A program made the translations under genes and the position numbers. The notes beneath the pieces were generated by a model. The model searched no databases. It had not been told where the DNA came from and saw only the letters and a program-made list of their open reading frames with translations. Source: Aeromicrobium fastidiosum (lineage in GTDB: Bacteria; Actinomycetota; Actinomycetes; Propionibacteriales; Nocardioidaceae). Taken from it: a stretch of DNA of 64,000 bases. The stretch's first letter is position 1. Every line of letters begins with the position of its first letter. This document shows, in pieces, positions 1-8,012 of the stretch. The stretch lies in the NCBI RefSeq assembly GCF_017876595.1, contig NZ_JAGIOG010000001.1, forward strand, positions 3,224,001 through 3,288,000. The letters are read 5' to 3'.

Positions 1-886
1 CGTCGGACAGACTGGCCGACACCTGCAGCCCGCCGGCCTCGCCGGGCGTGATGTCGACGCCCACCGTGAGGGGCTCTGCGAGGATCGTGATCTCGGCGTT
101 GTTGGGGCCGATCAGCGTGACGCCTGCGTCGAGCAATGTGCCGAAGACCCGCCACGCGTCGCGGGTGAGGCCGCCGAGGTCGATCGAGCCGTCTGAGCGG
201 CGGACGTGCGAGTAGTGGCTGCGCACCGCGACCTGCAGCTCGGCGAGGGCGTCGACCTGCGGGTTGCCGCCGCTGAAGCCGCGCGTGGACGCCTCGACGT
301 CGGGCCACGTGGCACCGGTCTTGATCCACCGACCCGTGGCACCCCGCTTGAGCGGCCGAGCCGACAACAGCGCCTCGCCGCGGTAGTAGGACGGGGCGAG
401 GTCGATGCTCAGGGCCCACTCGGTGCGCCGCGCCGGTGAGGACCCGCCAGCCAGTGGCGCGAGCGTCGATCGCCACTGCGGCTGGGACGGTCGTGCCTGC
501 TTGCGCTGCCACGACGCGTGCGACGCGACGGCCGTGGTGGACGGCGCGACCTCCGGCACCGGCTCGGGCTCGGGCTCTGACGGGTCGATGGCCCCGCGGA
601 CCGCGATGATCAGCGCCACGGCGTGCTTGCAGCCGAACCCGACGGGGCACGTGCAGGTGGCCGAGACGTGGGTGCTGCCCGCCTTCGTGACCCGCACCTC
701 GACCGTCGTGGAGTACACCTGCGGGTCGGTGCCCCGCACGTCGGCACTGGCCGCGGACCCGTCGTCGTCGAGGCTGCGGACGCTCACCCGTCCGGCATGC
801 GCATAGACCTTGCCCCGCGAGATCGAGCCCGAGTCGAACAGACGCCGCAGGTCAGCATCGGTGAGGGAGCTGATGGACGGTGTCAC
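1..886 (-). CDS. SWIM zinc-finger protein, probable N-terminus of an SNF2-type helicase (partial)
   Basis: The frame is open from a GTG at 886 to the window edge, so only about 295 N-terminal residues are visible. A SWIM zinc-binding motif (Cys78-x-Cys80 ... Cys86-x-His88) lies in a segment beginning TCTCPVGFGCKH. SWIM motifs at this position are typical of actinobacterial SNF2-family ATPases, whose helicase core would lie beyond the window; that assignment is inferred because no helicase motif is visible here. After the motif comes an acidic Pro/Glu-rich stretch and then a domain resembling the SNF2-associated region. A TAGCCT hexamer sits 7 bases before the GTG with no Shine-Dalgarno, suggesting a leaderless start. 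It diverges from the ZIP transporter gene. Confidence 0.72.
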   Translation of the reverse strand, partial: MTPSISSLTDADLRRLFDSGSISRGKVYAHAGRVSVRSLDDDGSAASADVRGTDPQVYSTTVEVRVTKAGSTHVSATCTCPVGFGCKHAVALIIAVRGAIDPSEPEPEPVPEVAPSTTAVASHASWQRKQARPSQPQWRSTLAPLAGGSSPARRTEWALSIDLAPSYYRGEALLSARPLKRGATGRWIKTGATWPDVEASTRGFSGGNPQVDALAELQVAVRSHYSHVRRSDGSIDLGGLTRDAWRVFGTLLDAGVTLIGPNNAEITILAEPLTVGVDITPGEAGGLQVSASLSD

Positions 887-893
887 GTCTGTG

Positions 894-899
894 AGGCTA
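894..899 (-). promoter_or_regulatory. -10 element for the SWIM protein gene
   Basis: TAGCCT read on the minus strand lies 7 bases before the GTG at 886, and no ribosome binding site separates them. This suggests a leaderless transcript. Confidence 0.45.
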
Positions 900-1017
900 G
901 TCGGCGGCACCGACACCGGTCGGCGGGCGTCCACCGAGGGGCGTGCCGTGCGTGGACCACCCTTCGACGGGGTAAGCACGCCTGGGCCGTCCGGCCCACC
1001 CATCACCAGGAGCTCAC

Positions 1018-1767
1018 ATGCCGATCTGGCTCGAGGCAGGCGCGTGGGGCCTGCTCGCGGGTGCCGCGCTGGTGATCGGCGCGCTCGTCGCGTGGTTCGT
1101 GCAGGTGCCGCGGAGTGTCGTCGCGTCGGTCATGGCCTTCGGCTCGGGCGTGCTGATCTCGGCGCTGTCGTTCGACCTGATCGACGAGGCCGAGCGGACC
1201 GGCGGTCTGCTGCCGACCGTCGCAGGGGCCCTGGGTGGTGCGGTGGTCTACGTCGCGGCCAACGTCGTCCTGGCCCGACACGGTGCCCGCCACCGCAAGC
1301 GGTCGCAGGACCAGCAGCCCTCCGAGGACGAGCACGGCGGAAGCGGGACGGCGATCGCGATCGGTGCCCTGTTGGACGGCATCCCGGAGTCCGTCGTCCT
1401 CGGGGTGTCGCTGCTCGGTGGGGGCGGCGTGGGCGTGTCCGTCCTCGCGGCGATCTTCATCTCGAACCTGCCGGAGGGGCTCTCCAGCGCGGCCGGCATG
1501 AAGCGCGGCGGACGCAGCGCCCGCTACGTCTTCGGCGTGTGGATCGGCATCGCCCTGGCGTCAGGCGTGGCGGCCCTCGTGGGGTCGCTGCTGCTGCAGG
1601 ACGCTGCACCCGAGGCGATCGCCGCCATCACCGCCGTCGCCGCTGGAGCGATCCTGGCGATGGTGGCCGACACCATGATCCCCGAGGCGTTCGAGAAGAC
1701 CCACCTGTACGCGGGTCTGCTCGCGACGATCGGGTTCCTCGCAGCGTTCGTCGTCGGCCGGGCCTGA
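1018..1767 (+). CDS. ZIP family metal transporter
   Basis: The 249-residue protein has about eight hydrophobic segments and the paired metal-site motifs of the ZIP family: a helix with GALLDGIPESVVLG and a following helix with FISNLPEGLSSAAG, both carrying the conserved Pro-Glu. A His-containing charged loop (about residues 82-110) lies before them, as usual in this family. It should move Zn2+ or a similar divalent cation across the cytoplasmic membrane; the substrate cannot be told from sequence. A CAGGAG ribosome binding site precedes the ATG. The gene stands alone and ends in a hairpin shared with the convergent DUF805 gene. Confidence 0.85.
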   Translation: MPIWLEAGAWGLLAGAALVIGALVAWFVQVPRSVVASVMAFGSGVLISALSFDLIDEAERTGGLLPTVAGALGGAVVYVAANVVLARHGARHRKRSQDQQPSEDEHGGSGTAIAIGALLDGIPESVVLGVSLLGGGGVGVSVLAAIFISNLPEGLSSAAGMKRGGRSARYVFGVWIGIALASGVAALVGSLLLQDAAPEAIAAITAVAAGAILAMVADTMIPEAFEKTHLYAGLLATIGFLAAFVVGRA

Positions 1768-1787
1768 GGCTCCGGCCCGACCGACGA
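1751..1787. terminator. Bidirectional hairpin between ZIP and DUF805 genes
   Basis: The 14-base arms at 1751-1764 and 1774-1787 pair at 13 of 14 positions, with a 9-base loop that contains the ZIP stop codon. Position between convergent genes suggests termination in both directions. No U-tract is present, as is common in actinobacteria. Confidence 0.6.
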
Positions 1788-1794
1788 CGTCGAC

Positions 1795-2178
1795 TCAGAC
1801 GACAGGCGGCGTGCCGTACCCGCCGAGCTGCGCTCCCTTGGGGTTGGGGCCGTACTTGTTGTCGGGCGTGCTGTCCATCGCGTAGAACACGATCAGGACG
1901 ATGGCTCCGATGAGCGGGATGATGCCGATCAGCTGCAGCCAACCACTCTTGTCGGTGTCGTGCAGGCGGCGCGCACCGACGGAGAGGCTGGGGACGATCG
2001 TCGCGATGATGACGACCCACTGCAGGATCATCACGCCGAGGATCGCGTCGATGATCGCAGCGATGACCGAGACGATGACGACCGCGAGGGTGTAGAACCA
2101 GTACTCCGAACGCCGCGCACGACCGTTGAAGTTGGCGTACTGCGACAGGACGCTGGTGACAGCTTCTTGCATGTTCAT
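1795..2178 (-). CDS. DUF805 family inner-membrane protein
   Basis: The 127-residue protein opens with a short amphipathic stretch containing FNGRARRSEYW, the hallmark of DUF805, and has three to four hydrophobic helices. A GARRLHDTDKSGW motif lies between helices and is also characteristic. The function of the family is unknown. The frame stays open well upstream, but the ATG at 2178 is preferred because the DUF805 signature begins there and a GGAG sequence lies just upstream. A TAGGTT -10-like hexamer embedded in a palindrome lies about 35 bases upstream. Confidence 0.85.
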   Translation of the reverse strand: MNMQEAVTSVLSQYANFNGRARRSEYWFYTLAVVIVSVIAAIIDAILGVMILQWVVIIATIVPSLSVGARRLHDTDKSGWLQLIGIIPLIGAIVLIVFYAMDSTPDNKYGPNPKGAQLGGYGTPPVV

Positions 2179-2210
2179 GCTTACTCCGGGAGCTCGTAGG
2201 GCAGGTGCGA

Positions 2211-2227
2211 GACAACCTATCGTTGTC
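2211..2227 (-). promoter_or_regulatory. Palindrome overlapping the DUF805 -10 region
   Basis: The 17-base sequence has perfect 6-base arms (GACAAC / GTTGTC) around a 5-base centre. The minus-strand hexamer TAGGTT (2214-2219) lies inside it, so a bound repressor would block the promoter. No regulator is identified. Confidence 0.4.
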
Positions 2228-2301
2228 GGGCGGCCAGCACGGTGCGCCGAGCCCACCGTGCGTCCACCGGTTGATGCGGCGCTCCTGCCAGACTCGAGCC
2301 C

Positions 2302-2883
2302 ATGGAGCTTGAGGACTTTGCCGACGAGATCGAGGTCATCTGCATGACCGGCACGCCGTCGGAGCGGGTCGAGGTGCTGCGACGGAGGTTGGACGACTTC
2401 ACGCCCGGCGAGATCGGGCGGGCGGAGTTCCTCACCGCGCTGGCCGGTGAGCTGAACCTGGTGGAGGACCACGACGGAGCCCGGCAGGCCAGCCTCGCTG
2501 CGATCGAGGACGGCGGCCCGACCGAGCTCGATCCGCGGTGCGGGCTGTTGATGAACGATCTCGACGCCGGCGAGCACGAGCGTGCCGACGAGGTGCTGAA
2601 GGATCTGCTGGGCCGTGCCCGCACCGGTGCCCTCGGCTCGGTCGAGTGCGAATGGATCGCAGGCTCTCTCGAGAAGGCCGGACGTCTGCGACAGGCCCTG
2701 CGCTGGTTCACCCTGCCCCTCCTCGACGTCCATCCCGCTGACGTCGAGGACGTCGACCTGCCCGCGCTGCACGGTCGCTACCGGGTGCGACGTGAGCTCG
2801 GTCTGCCGCTCGACATGTACGACCACGCCCGCGACGAGTGGCTGGCTCTGGAGAAGGAGCTCGAGGAGAACCCCGATCTCTGA
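2302..2883 (+). CDS. Hypothetical helical-repeat protein
   Basis: The 193-residue protein is acidic and soluble, with no signal peptide or membrane segment. It is made of short amphipathic helix pairs (for example around residues 45-60, 85-100 and 118-140) that resemble tetratricopeptide-like repeats. No catalytic motif was recognised and the product is not identified. Repeat proteins of this kind usually mediate protein contacts, which is only an analogy here. A CAGACT hexamer lies 7 bases before the ATG with no Shine-Dalgarno, so translation may be leaderless. It converges on the DUF222 gene, with 5 bases between stops. Confidence 0.6.
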   Translation: MELEDFADEIEVICMTGTPSERVEVLRRRLDDFTPGEIGRAEFLTALAGELNLVEDHDGARQASLAAIEDGGPTELDPRCGLLMNDLDAGEHERADEVLKDLLGRARTGALGSVECEWIAGSLEKAGRLRQALRWFTLPLLDVHPADVEDVDLPALHGRYRVRRELGLPLDMYDHARDEWLALEKELEENPDL

Positions 2884-2888
2884 GGCTG

Positions 2889-4136
2889 TCAGGCAGCCGT
2901 GAGCGCCTCGAGCATCTCGGCGAACTCATCGGCCCAGGGGTCGACAGGTAGCTCTGCCGCTTCGTGGTCCCAGTCCGCGATGGGTAGGGGTTCTGGGGTG
3001 CGTGTGTAGGTGTGCCCGGTGCTGGTGGTCCATTCGAAGACCCCGGGCGCGGGTTGTCGCAACCTCAGGTGCCCTTCGGTCTTGAGGTTGTGGGCACGCC
3101 GGTTGAGGGGTCCGGTGTTCGCGGCGGACGTCTCGGCGGGCCATGGATCACTGTGGTCGGTGTCGCAGGCCCGGGCTGGGACGGTGCTCGTCGGGAACAC
3201 TGATGTGCCGTCGCGGAATTCCAGCACCTGCGCCAGCCGGGTGGGTGCGAACCTTCCGAGCCAGGTGACGGTCATGAGGTTGCCGACGTCATCGGTGACC
3301 AGGCGATACAAGAGGCTGTGTTCGTCGGCCATGGCGGCGCGGACGATGTGCGCCGGGATCGTGGCGGACCGGTCCGTCAGCTCACCCGGCATGTCGCTGA
3401 AGCCCATCAGTGACGAGAGCGGGACGGTGATGCCGATGACCGCCCGGAACCCGAGCCCACCGGACTCACGGCCCAGCAGGGCGTCAACGAGCAGGTCGGC
3501 TCTGGCTTGGTCGATGGTCCGGCCGTCATCAGCGGGAAGCCCGTGCGCGGCGCCGGTCAGTGACTGCATCACCGCGGCCGCATCCGTGGCGGTGACGTCG
3601 GCGGTCAGGCGGGTCATGCCGTCGCCCAGCGGCCGCGAGGAGACCTTGCGCTCGGCGTGAGCGCGTTCGTGGCGGCGGGCCGATTCGGTGGCTTCGGTGC
3701 GTTCGACCCACCGGTCCAACCACCGGGTCGCCTGACCCGGCGTCAACCGACCCACCCGCTCGACAGCGATGTCATCGAGCGCGGTCACAGACTCGGCATG
3801 CACCAGACGGGTCGCGGCACGGTCGATGGCTGTGACGTGGGTGGTGCTGATGCGTCCGTCGAGCCACGCCTGCCACACGTCGGGCATCCTTGACCGCAAC
3901 CGCCGGGCCCGGGCCACACGGCGTTCGACCGTCGGGACCGGGAGCCGCATCGCGAGCGACAGCTCGTGCACCGCAGCATCGACCCGCCGACGTCCCTGCG
4001 CCTCACTCACGGCCTCACCAGCGGCACGGGCCCGATCGACGAAGTCGAGCATGTCGACGGCTTCGGCGGCCTCGAGCGCGGCCAGCGCCTCACGACGCAC
4101 CACCACCTGCTCGATGACCTGCCGATCGTCCAACAC
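2889..4136 (-). CDS. DUF222 / HNH-endonuclease-like protein (13E12 family)
   Basis: The 415-residue protein has the long helical DUF222 domain in its N-terminal half (about residues 20-290), then an HNH-like segment where CDTDHSDPWP is followed by GPLNRRAHNLKTEG (about residues 325-365). These proteins are multicopy in actinobacterial genomes and often sit among mobile or repetitive DNA. Nuclease activity is predicted from the HNH residues but is unproven for the family. The start is GTG at 4136 with a G-rich stretch upstream; TTG one codon later is an alternative. A TAGAGT -10-like hexamer is at 4169-4174. Confidence 0.8.
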   Translation of the reverse strand: MLDDRQVIEQVVVRREALAALEAAEAVDMLDFVDRARAAGEAVSEAQGRRRVDAAVHELSLAMRLPVPTVERRVARARRLRSRMPDVWQAWLDGRISTTHVTAIDRAATRLVHAESVTALDDIAVERVGRLTPGQATRWLDRWVERTEATESARRHERAHAERKVSSRPLGDGMTRLTADVTATDAAAVMQSLTGAAHGLPADDGRTIDQARADLLVDALLGRESGGLGFRAVIGITVPLSSLMGFSDMPGELTDRSATIPAHIVRAAMADEHSLLYRLVTDDVGNLMTVTWLGRFAPTRLAQVLEFRDGTSVFPTSTVPARACDTDHSDPWPAETSAANTGPLNRRAHNLKTEGHLRLRQPAPGVFEWTTSTGHTYTRTPEPLPIADWDHEAAELPVDPWADEFAEMLEALTAA

Positions 4137-4168
4137 CCGAAAACCCCCGCCGTCTCAACCTTTCCTCC

Positions 4169-4174
4169 ACTCTA
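4169..4174 (-). promoter_or_regulatory. -10 element for the DUF222 gene
   Basis: TAGAGT on the minus strand lies about 32 bases before the start, followed by a purine-rich leader. No good -35 sequence is visible. Confidence 0.35.
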
Positions 4175-4205
4175 GAGACAGGGTCCGACAACACTTCTGG
4201 GCGAC

Positions 4206-4263
4206 GAATCAGCCTGTGAACAACGGCCGAGAATCAGCCTGTGAACAACGGCCGAGAATCAGC
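4206..4263. repeat. 25-base tandem repeat abutting a stop codon, with DnaA-box-like sequences
   Basis: Two perfect 25-base copies (4206-4230 and 4231-4255) are followed by the first 8 bases of a third copy that runs into the stop codon of the lytic transglycosylase gene. Each full copy holds TTGTTCACA on the minus strand (4215-4223 and 4240-4248), which fits the relaxed DnaA-box pattern TTRTNCACA. The repeat otherwise fills the gap before the DUF222 promoter. Confidence 0.8.
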
Positions 4264-5047
4264 GCGCAGCGTACGCATTGGCGTAGGCCAGCACGCTGCG
4301 CACGTAGGCGTCGGAGTGGTTGTACGAGAAGATCGCGGCGGTCCAGCCCGCCGCGGTGGTGAGATTGCCTCCGGAGGCACACAGGTACCGGCTGGCCGCG
4401 TAGGCCGCGTCGAAGATGTTGCCGGGGTCGGCCACCCCGTCGTCGTTGCCGTCCGACTGCCAGCGCTCCCACGTCGACGGAATGAACTGCAGGGGGCCGA
4501 CGGCATGGTCCCACCGCATGTCGCCGTGCCAGGGCACCGTCTCGTCGGTGGAGCGGATGGCCGCGGTGCCGTTGGTGCCGTCGAGCGCCGGCCCGATGAT
4601 CGGCAGCGAGGTGCGCCCGTCGGGCAGGACGGAGGCGCCGCCGTCCGTGCCGTGCAGCGACTCGATGCCGCCGATGCCGGCGAGCGTCGTCCAGCCCAGG
4701 CGGCAGGCCGGTTGCTCGGTCGCGATGCGCAGTGTCGCCGAGCCGTAGGCCCGCACCGCCACCGCGCCGATGCCCGTGCGTCGCGAGATGTCGCCGACCC
4801 ACTGCGCCGAGGCCTGCCGTCCCGCGGCTACCGGGACTGTCGCGTCGACCACGGGGGCCGCCGGCTGGAGCGCCGCCGAAGGAGTCGCGGGAGCAGCGGA
4901 CGCCGTCGGATCAGCAGGCGACTGCGTGAACGCCGACGCCGCGGCCATGCCGAACGCGACCATGACGCACAGCGCGACGCCGATCAGCAGCCACTCCCCC
5001 ACGCCGAACCCACGACGCACCTCGACGGGTGCGTCGTCGCTATCCAA
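4259..5047 (-). CDS. Membrane-anchored lytic transglycosylase
   Basis: The 262-residue protein has one N-terminal membrane helix (about residues 18-40), an Ala/Pro-rich linker to about residue 75, and a soluble-type lytic transglycosylase domain outside the cell. The catalytic glutamate is probably Glu129 in [11 protein letters not shown], and [15 protein letters not shown] with the later [18 protein letters not shown] region are typical of MltB-like actinobacterial enzymes. It should cleave peptidoglycan glycan strands. The start is taken as TTG at 5047, which overlaps the end of pstB by 8 bases; a GTG further in is possible. The overlap ties wall cleavage to the phosphate-transport transcript. 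Confidence 0.8.
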   Translation of the reverse strand: MDSDDAPVEVRRGFGVGEWLLIGVALCVMVAFGMAAASAFTQSPADPTASAAPATPSAALQPAAPVVDATVPVAAGRQASAQWVGDISRRTGIGAVAVRAYGSATLRIATEQPACRLGWTTLAGIGGIESLHGTDGGASVLPDGRTSLPIIGPALDGTNGTAAIRSTDETVPWHGDMRWDHAVGPLQFIPSTWERWQSDGNDDGVADPGNIFDAAYAASRYLCASGGNLTTAAGWTAAIFSYNHSDAYVRSVLAYANAYAAR

Positions 5048-5888
5048 AACGTCCGTTCACGTAGTCGGACGTGCGACGGTCCTGCGGGCTGCCGAACATG
5101 GCATCAGTATCCCCGTGCTCCACGATGACGCCGGGGGTGCCCTGCGCGGCGAGGAAGAACGCGCACTGCGACGACACCCGCGCGGCCTGCTGCATGTTGT
5201 GCGTGACGATCACGATCGTCACCTCCTGCGCAAGCTCGAGCATCGTCTCCTCGATGACGCGTGTCGAGGTCGGGTCGAGCGCCGAGCACGGTTCGTCCAT
5301 CAGCAGCACCTTGGGCTTGATCGCGAGGGAACGCGCGATGCACAGCCGCTGCTGCTGTCCGCCCGACAGGCCCCCACCGGGGGCGTCGAGGCGGTCCTTG
5401 ACCTCGTTCCAGAGTCCGCCCTTGACCAGGCACGACTCGACCAGCTCCTCGCGGGCGTCCTTGTCGATGCGCGTGCCGGTCAGCTTCAGGCCCGCGAGGA
5501 CGTTCTCCTCGATCGACATGGCCGGGAAGGGGTTGGGCTTCTGGAACACCATCCCGATCGACCGGCGGGCATCGGTCAGCTTGCGGGACGGGTCGTAGAT
5601 GTCCTCGCCGTCGAGCTCGACCGATCCGGCCAGGGACGCGGACGGGATGAGCTCGTGCATCCGGTTGAGGATGCGCAGGAACGTCGACTTGCCGCAGCCG
5701 GACGGTCCGATCAGCGACGTGACCTTGCCGGCCGGCATCGTCAGCGACACACGGTCGAGCACCTGGTGGTCACCGAACCACGCCGAGACCTCGTTGGCGC
5801 GGATCTCGGCCAGTCCTGCGGTCGGCGCGGCGGGAACGACCTGGGTGGAGTCGACGTCGACCCGTCCCTCATCGGTGGTCACGGTCAT
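5040..5888 (-). CDS. pstB: Phosphate ABC transporter ATPase PstB
   Basis: The 282-residue protein shows Walker [10 protein letters not shown], signature [16 protein letters not shown] and Walker [14 protein letters not shown], and ends in SDYVNGRFG, which is diagnostic of PstB. It powers phosphate uptake through PstC and PstA at the cytoplasmic face. The ATG at 5888 is chosen because GAAGGA lies 9 bases upstream, although the frame is open further. It is unusually far from pstCA: four other genes lie between, and a strong hairpin separates it from the preceding gene, so it may need read-through or its own promoter. Confidence 0.95.
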   Translation of the reverse strand: MTVTTDEGRVDVDSTQVVPAAPTAGLAEIRANEVSAWFGDHQVLDRVSLTMPAGKVTSLIGPSGCGKSTFLRILNRMHELIPSASLAGSVELDGEDIYDPSRKLTDARRSIGMVFQKPNPFPAMSIEENVLAGLKLTGTRIDKDAREELVESCLVKGGLWNEVKDRLDAPGGGLSGGQQQRLCIARSLAIKPKVLLMDEPCSALDPTSTRVIEETMLELAQEVTIVIVTHNMQQAARVSSQCAFFLAAQGTPGVIVEHGDTDAMFGSPQDRRTSDYVNGRFG

Positions 5889-5949
5889 GGGGTCTGTCCT
5901 TCGGGTTCGTGCGGATGATGCGGGGCGGGGATCGGACGGGGGCCGCACA

Positions 5950-5987
5950 CAGCCGGCCCCTCGTCGGTGACGACGAGGAGCCGGCTG
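5950..5987 (-). terminator. Hairpin between the Ig-repeat binding protein gene and pstB
   Basis: The 16-base arms at 5950-5965 and 5972-5987 pair at 15 of 16 positions, with a 6-base loop. It lies just downstream of the binding-protein stop codon and 62 bases before pstB, so it probably reduces transcription into pstB. Confidence 0.75.
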
Positions 5988-6010
5988 CTGCGTACGGGGA
6001 CGTGCATGCG

Positions 6011-7870
6011 CTACTTGGTGACCTTGAGCTTGACGGTCTTGGCCGTCGACGAGCTGTAGTTCGCGTTTCCGGCGAAGGTGGCCTTGATCTTGTAGGAGCC
6101 CTTCTTGAGCTTCTTGAGCTTGATCGTGGCCTTGCCGTTCTTGACGGTGCCGGTGCCGATGGTCTTCGAGCCGACCTTGAGCGTCACCTTGCCGTTGGCC
6201 TTGAGCGCCGAGCCGGCGATCGTGACCGTGACCTTCGCGGTGCCACGCTTGCTGGACTTGAGGCTCTTCTTGGCCAGCGCGATCTTCGTGGCGGTCGACG
6301 CCTTGGTGATCGACAGCGATCCCGTGGCGGACGACCCGAACGTCGAAGCGTTGCCCGCGAAGGTGGCAGTGACAGTCTTGCCACCGACCGACGCAGTGGC
6401 GGGGACGGGAACCGTCGCCGAGCCGTTGACCAGCTGCACCGAGGTCGCGACGACGCCGGGCACCGAGACGCTGACGGCACCGTTGACGGCACCGCCCGTG
6501 CCCGTGACCTTGATGACGCGTGCGACACCGTAGGAGCCACCGACGGCCGAGACCGACAGACCGGACGACGTCAGGACGTTGGCCGTGACAGGAGCCGTCG
6601 AGGAGGGACCGAAGTCGTTGACGTTCGCCGGGACGAACGTCGCGGTGTAGGTGTACGAACCGACAGCGACGGACGGCAGCGTGAGGACGGCCTGGCCACC
6701 GGCGACGTTGACGGTCGACAGCACGGTGCTGCCCTGCTTGAACTGCACCTTGCCCTGAGGGTTCTGGCCCGAGGCCGACACATCGGCCGTCAGACGGACG
6801 CTTCCACCATTGGCTGCGGCGGCCGACAGAGTTGTCGTCGTGGCCGCAGCACCCTCGCCGCTCGTGCGGAACTTGGACGTCGCGGTCGTGACGGGCTCAC
6901 CGCACACACCGTTCTTGGTGACGCTGGCGAGCTGCTGGAAGCCCGCGGCCTCGATCAGCGGACGTGCTTCCGGGCTGCACACGAAGCCGGTCGGCCCGAA
7001 CGCGGCCTTGAGGAGCGCCGACTTGTCGCCCGAGGTGTAGTCCTTCAGGCGCACGACGTTGTACAGGGCGCGGTCAGCGGAGAAGCCGCCGACCAGCTTG
7101 ATCGACGGGGCGCTGGCGGCCCGGCCGGTGGAGAAGGGCGCGACGGCGTTGGGGTCGTTCTCGATCGCGGCGACGCTGTGCTCCTGCACCTCGGCGACCT
7201 TGGTCGGGTCGGGAGTGAACGCAGCGCCGGCCGCGGCGTTCAGCTGTGCCTGGAAGAAAGTGCGAGTGCCCGATCCCGAGAACGGAATCAGCGGCTTGAT
7301 CGTGCCGTTGCCGCCACCGAGCTGGTTCCAGTTGGTGACCTGGCCCTTGTAGATCTTGACCATGTCGGCTGCGGAGATCGAGGCCGGCGCGTTCGACGGC
7401 ACGTTACTCGAGACGGCCAGCTTCAGGCCGTCGACGGCGAACGGCAGCTGACGAAGGTCAGCGACCTCAGTGTCGGCCAGGGTCGAGGATGACCGTGCGA
7501 AGTCGAAGGCGGTGTTGTTGCCGGTGCCCCACAGAGTGGCGCGACCCGTACCGGAGTTGTTGGGCCGCTTGAGCGAGGTTCCGTCGCGCAGCGAGAGCTC
7601 TGCTGGATCACCCGTCGCCGCGTACGACGCGATGCGACCTGTGGTCTTGGTGCCGTTGAAGCCGGCGATGCCGTTGTGCCCCTTGGCGAGGTAGTCGATC
7701 GCGATCTCGCTGGTGTCCGACCCGGCACCGACGAGGTCGCCGGTCGTCGGCGTGAAGGTGGGGTCGTACGGGGAGGTGGCGGCGCTGGCGGGTGCGACCA
7801 CACCGAGCGTGAAGGCCGTGCTGGCGACGAAGGCGCCAGCCACGACCAGGGAGACTCGCTGACGAATCAT
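6011..7870 (-). CDS. Secreted PstS-like binding protein with Ig-like repeats
   Basis: The 619-residue protein begins with a signal peptide cleaved near Ala-Ser-Ala-30. A PstS-like binding domain follows (about residues 35-330): [14 protein letters not shown] near the start, then the [20 protein letters not shown] and [11 protein letters not shown] segments common in phosphate-binding proteins. Three Ig-like beta domains follow (about residues 350-619), of the bacterial Big_3-type. The last one is very rich in lysine, which might favour binding to wall polyanions. There is no lipobox, LPXTG or C-terminal membrane helix, so it should be released or wall-associated. The ATG at 7870 has AAGGAC upstream. 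Ligand specificity for phosphate is inferred. Confidence 0.75.
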   Translation of the reverse strand: MIRQRVSLVVAGAFVASTAFTLGVVAPASAATSPYDPTFTPTTGDLVGAGSDTSEIAIDYLAKGHNGIAGFNGTKTTGRIASYAATGDPAELSLRDGTSLKRPNNSGTGRATLWGTGNNTAFDFARSSSTLADTEVADLRQLPFAVDGLKLAVSSNVPSNAPASISAADMVKIYKGQVTNWNQLGGGNGTIKPLIPFSGSGTRTFFQAQLNAAAGAAFTPDPTKVAEVQEHSVAAIENDPNAVAPFSTGRAASAPSIKLVGGFSADRALYNVVRLKDYTSGDKSALLKAAFGPTGFVCSPEARPLIEAAGFQQLASVTKNGVCGEPVTTATSKFRTSGEGAAATTTTLSAAAANGGSVRLTADVSASGQNPQGKVQFKQGSTVLSTVNVAGGQAVLTLPSVAVGSYTYTATFVPANVNDFGPSSTAPVTANVLTSSGLSVSAVGGSYGVARVIKVTGTGGAVNGAVSVSVPGVVATSVQLVNGSATVPVPATASVGGKTVTATFAGNASTFGSSATGSLSITKASTATKIALAKKSLKSSKRGTAKVTVTIAGSALKANGKVTLKVGSKTIGTGTVKNGKATIKLKKLKKGSYKIKATFAGNANYSSSTAKTVKLKVTK

Positions 7871-7961
7871 GTGCGGGGGTGTCCTTTTCTTGAACGTCTC
7901 GGGGCAGCCGGGGTGCTGTCCCACGAGCACGTTAGGGGCGGTCGCCGGTACCCCGTGGCCT

Positions 7962-7983
7962 TTGAGATGAACGGTGGGTGTCC
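7962..7983 (-). promoter_or_regulatory. Weak PHO-box candidate upstream of the Ig-repeat binding protein
   Basis: On the minus strand an 11-base unit starting GTTCATCTC follows one starting GGACACCC, which resembles the paired 11-base PhoP repeats of Streptomyces. Only the second unit is convincing. The gap to the upstream gene (142 bases) is the largest inside the locus, so a second promoter here is plausible. Confidence 0.3.
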
Positions 7984-8012
7984 ATCGCACACACAGTTGG
8001 TTCTGGCTGCAA

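Noticed and set aside
4215..4248. DnaA-box-like pair as a replication origin
   Set aside because: Only two boxes, no AT-rich unwinding region, and none of dnaA, dnaN or gyrB nearby.
2889..4263. DUF222/HNH gene plus repeat as an insertion sequence
   Set aside because: No terminal inverted repeats, target duplication or transposase; the 25-base repeat is only on one side.
5909..7492. Open plus-strand frame opposite the Ig-repeat binding protein
   Set aside because: Composition is Arg/Gly/Asp-rich without motifs, and the minus strand has a signal peptide and recognisable domains.
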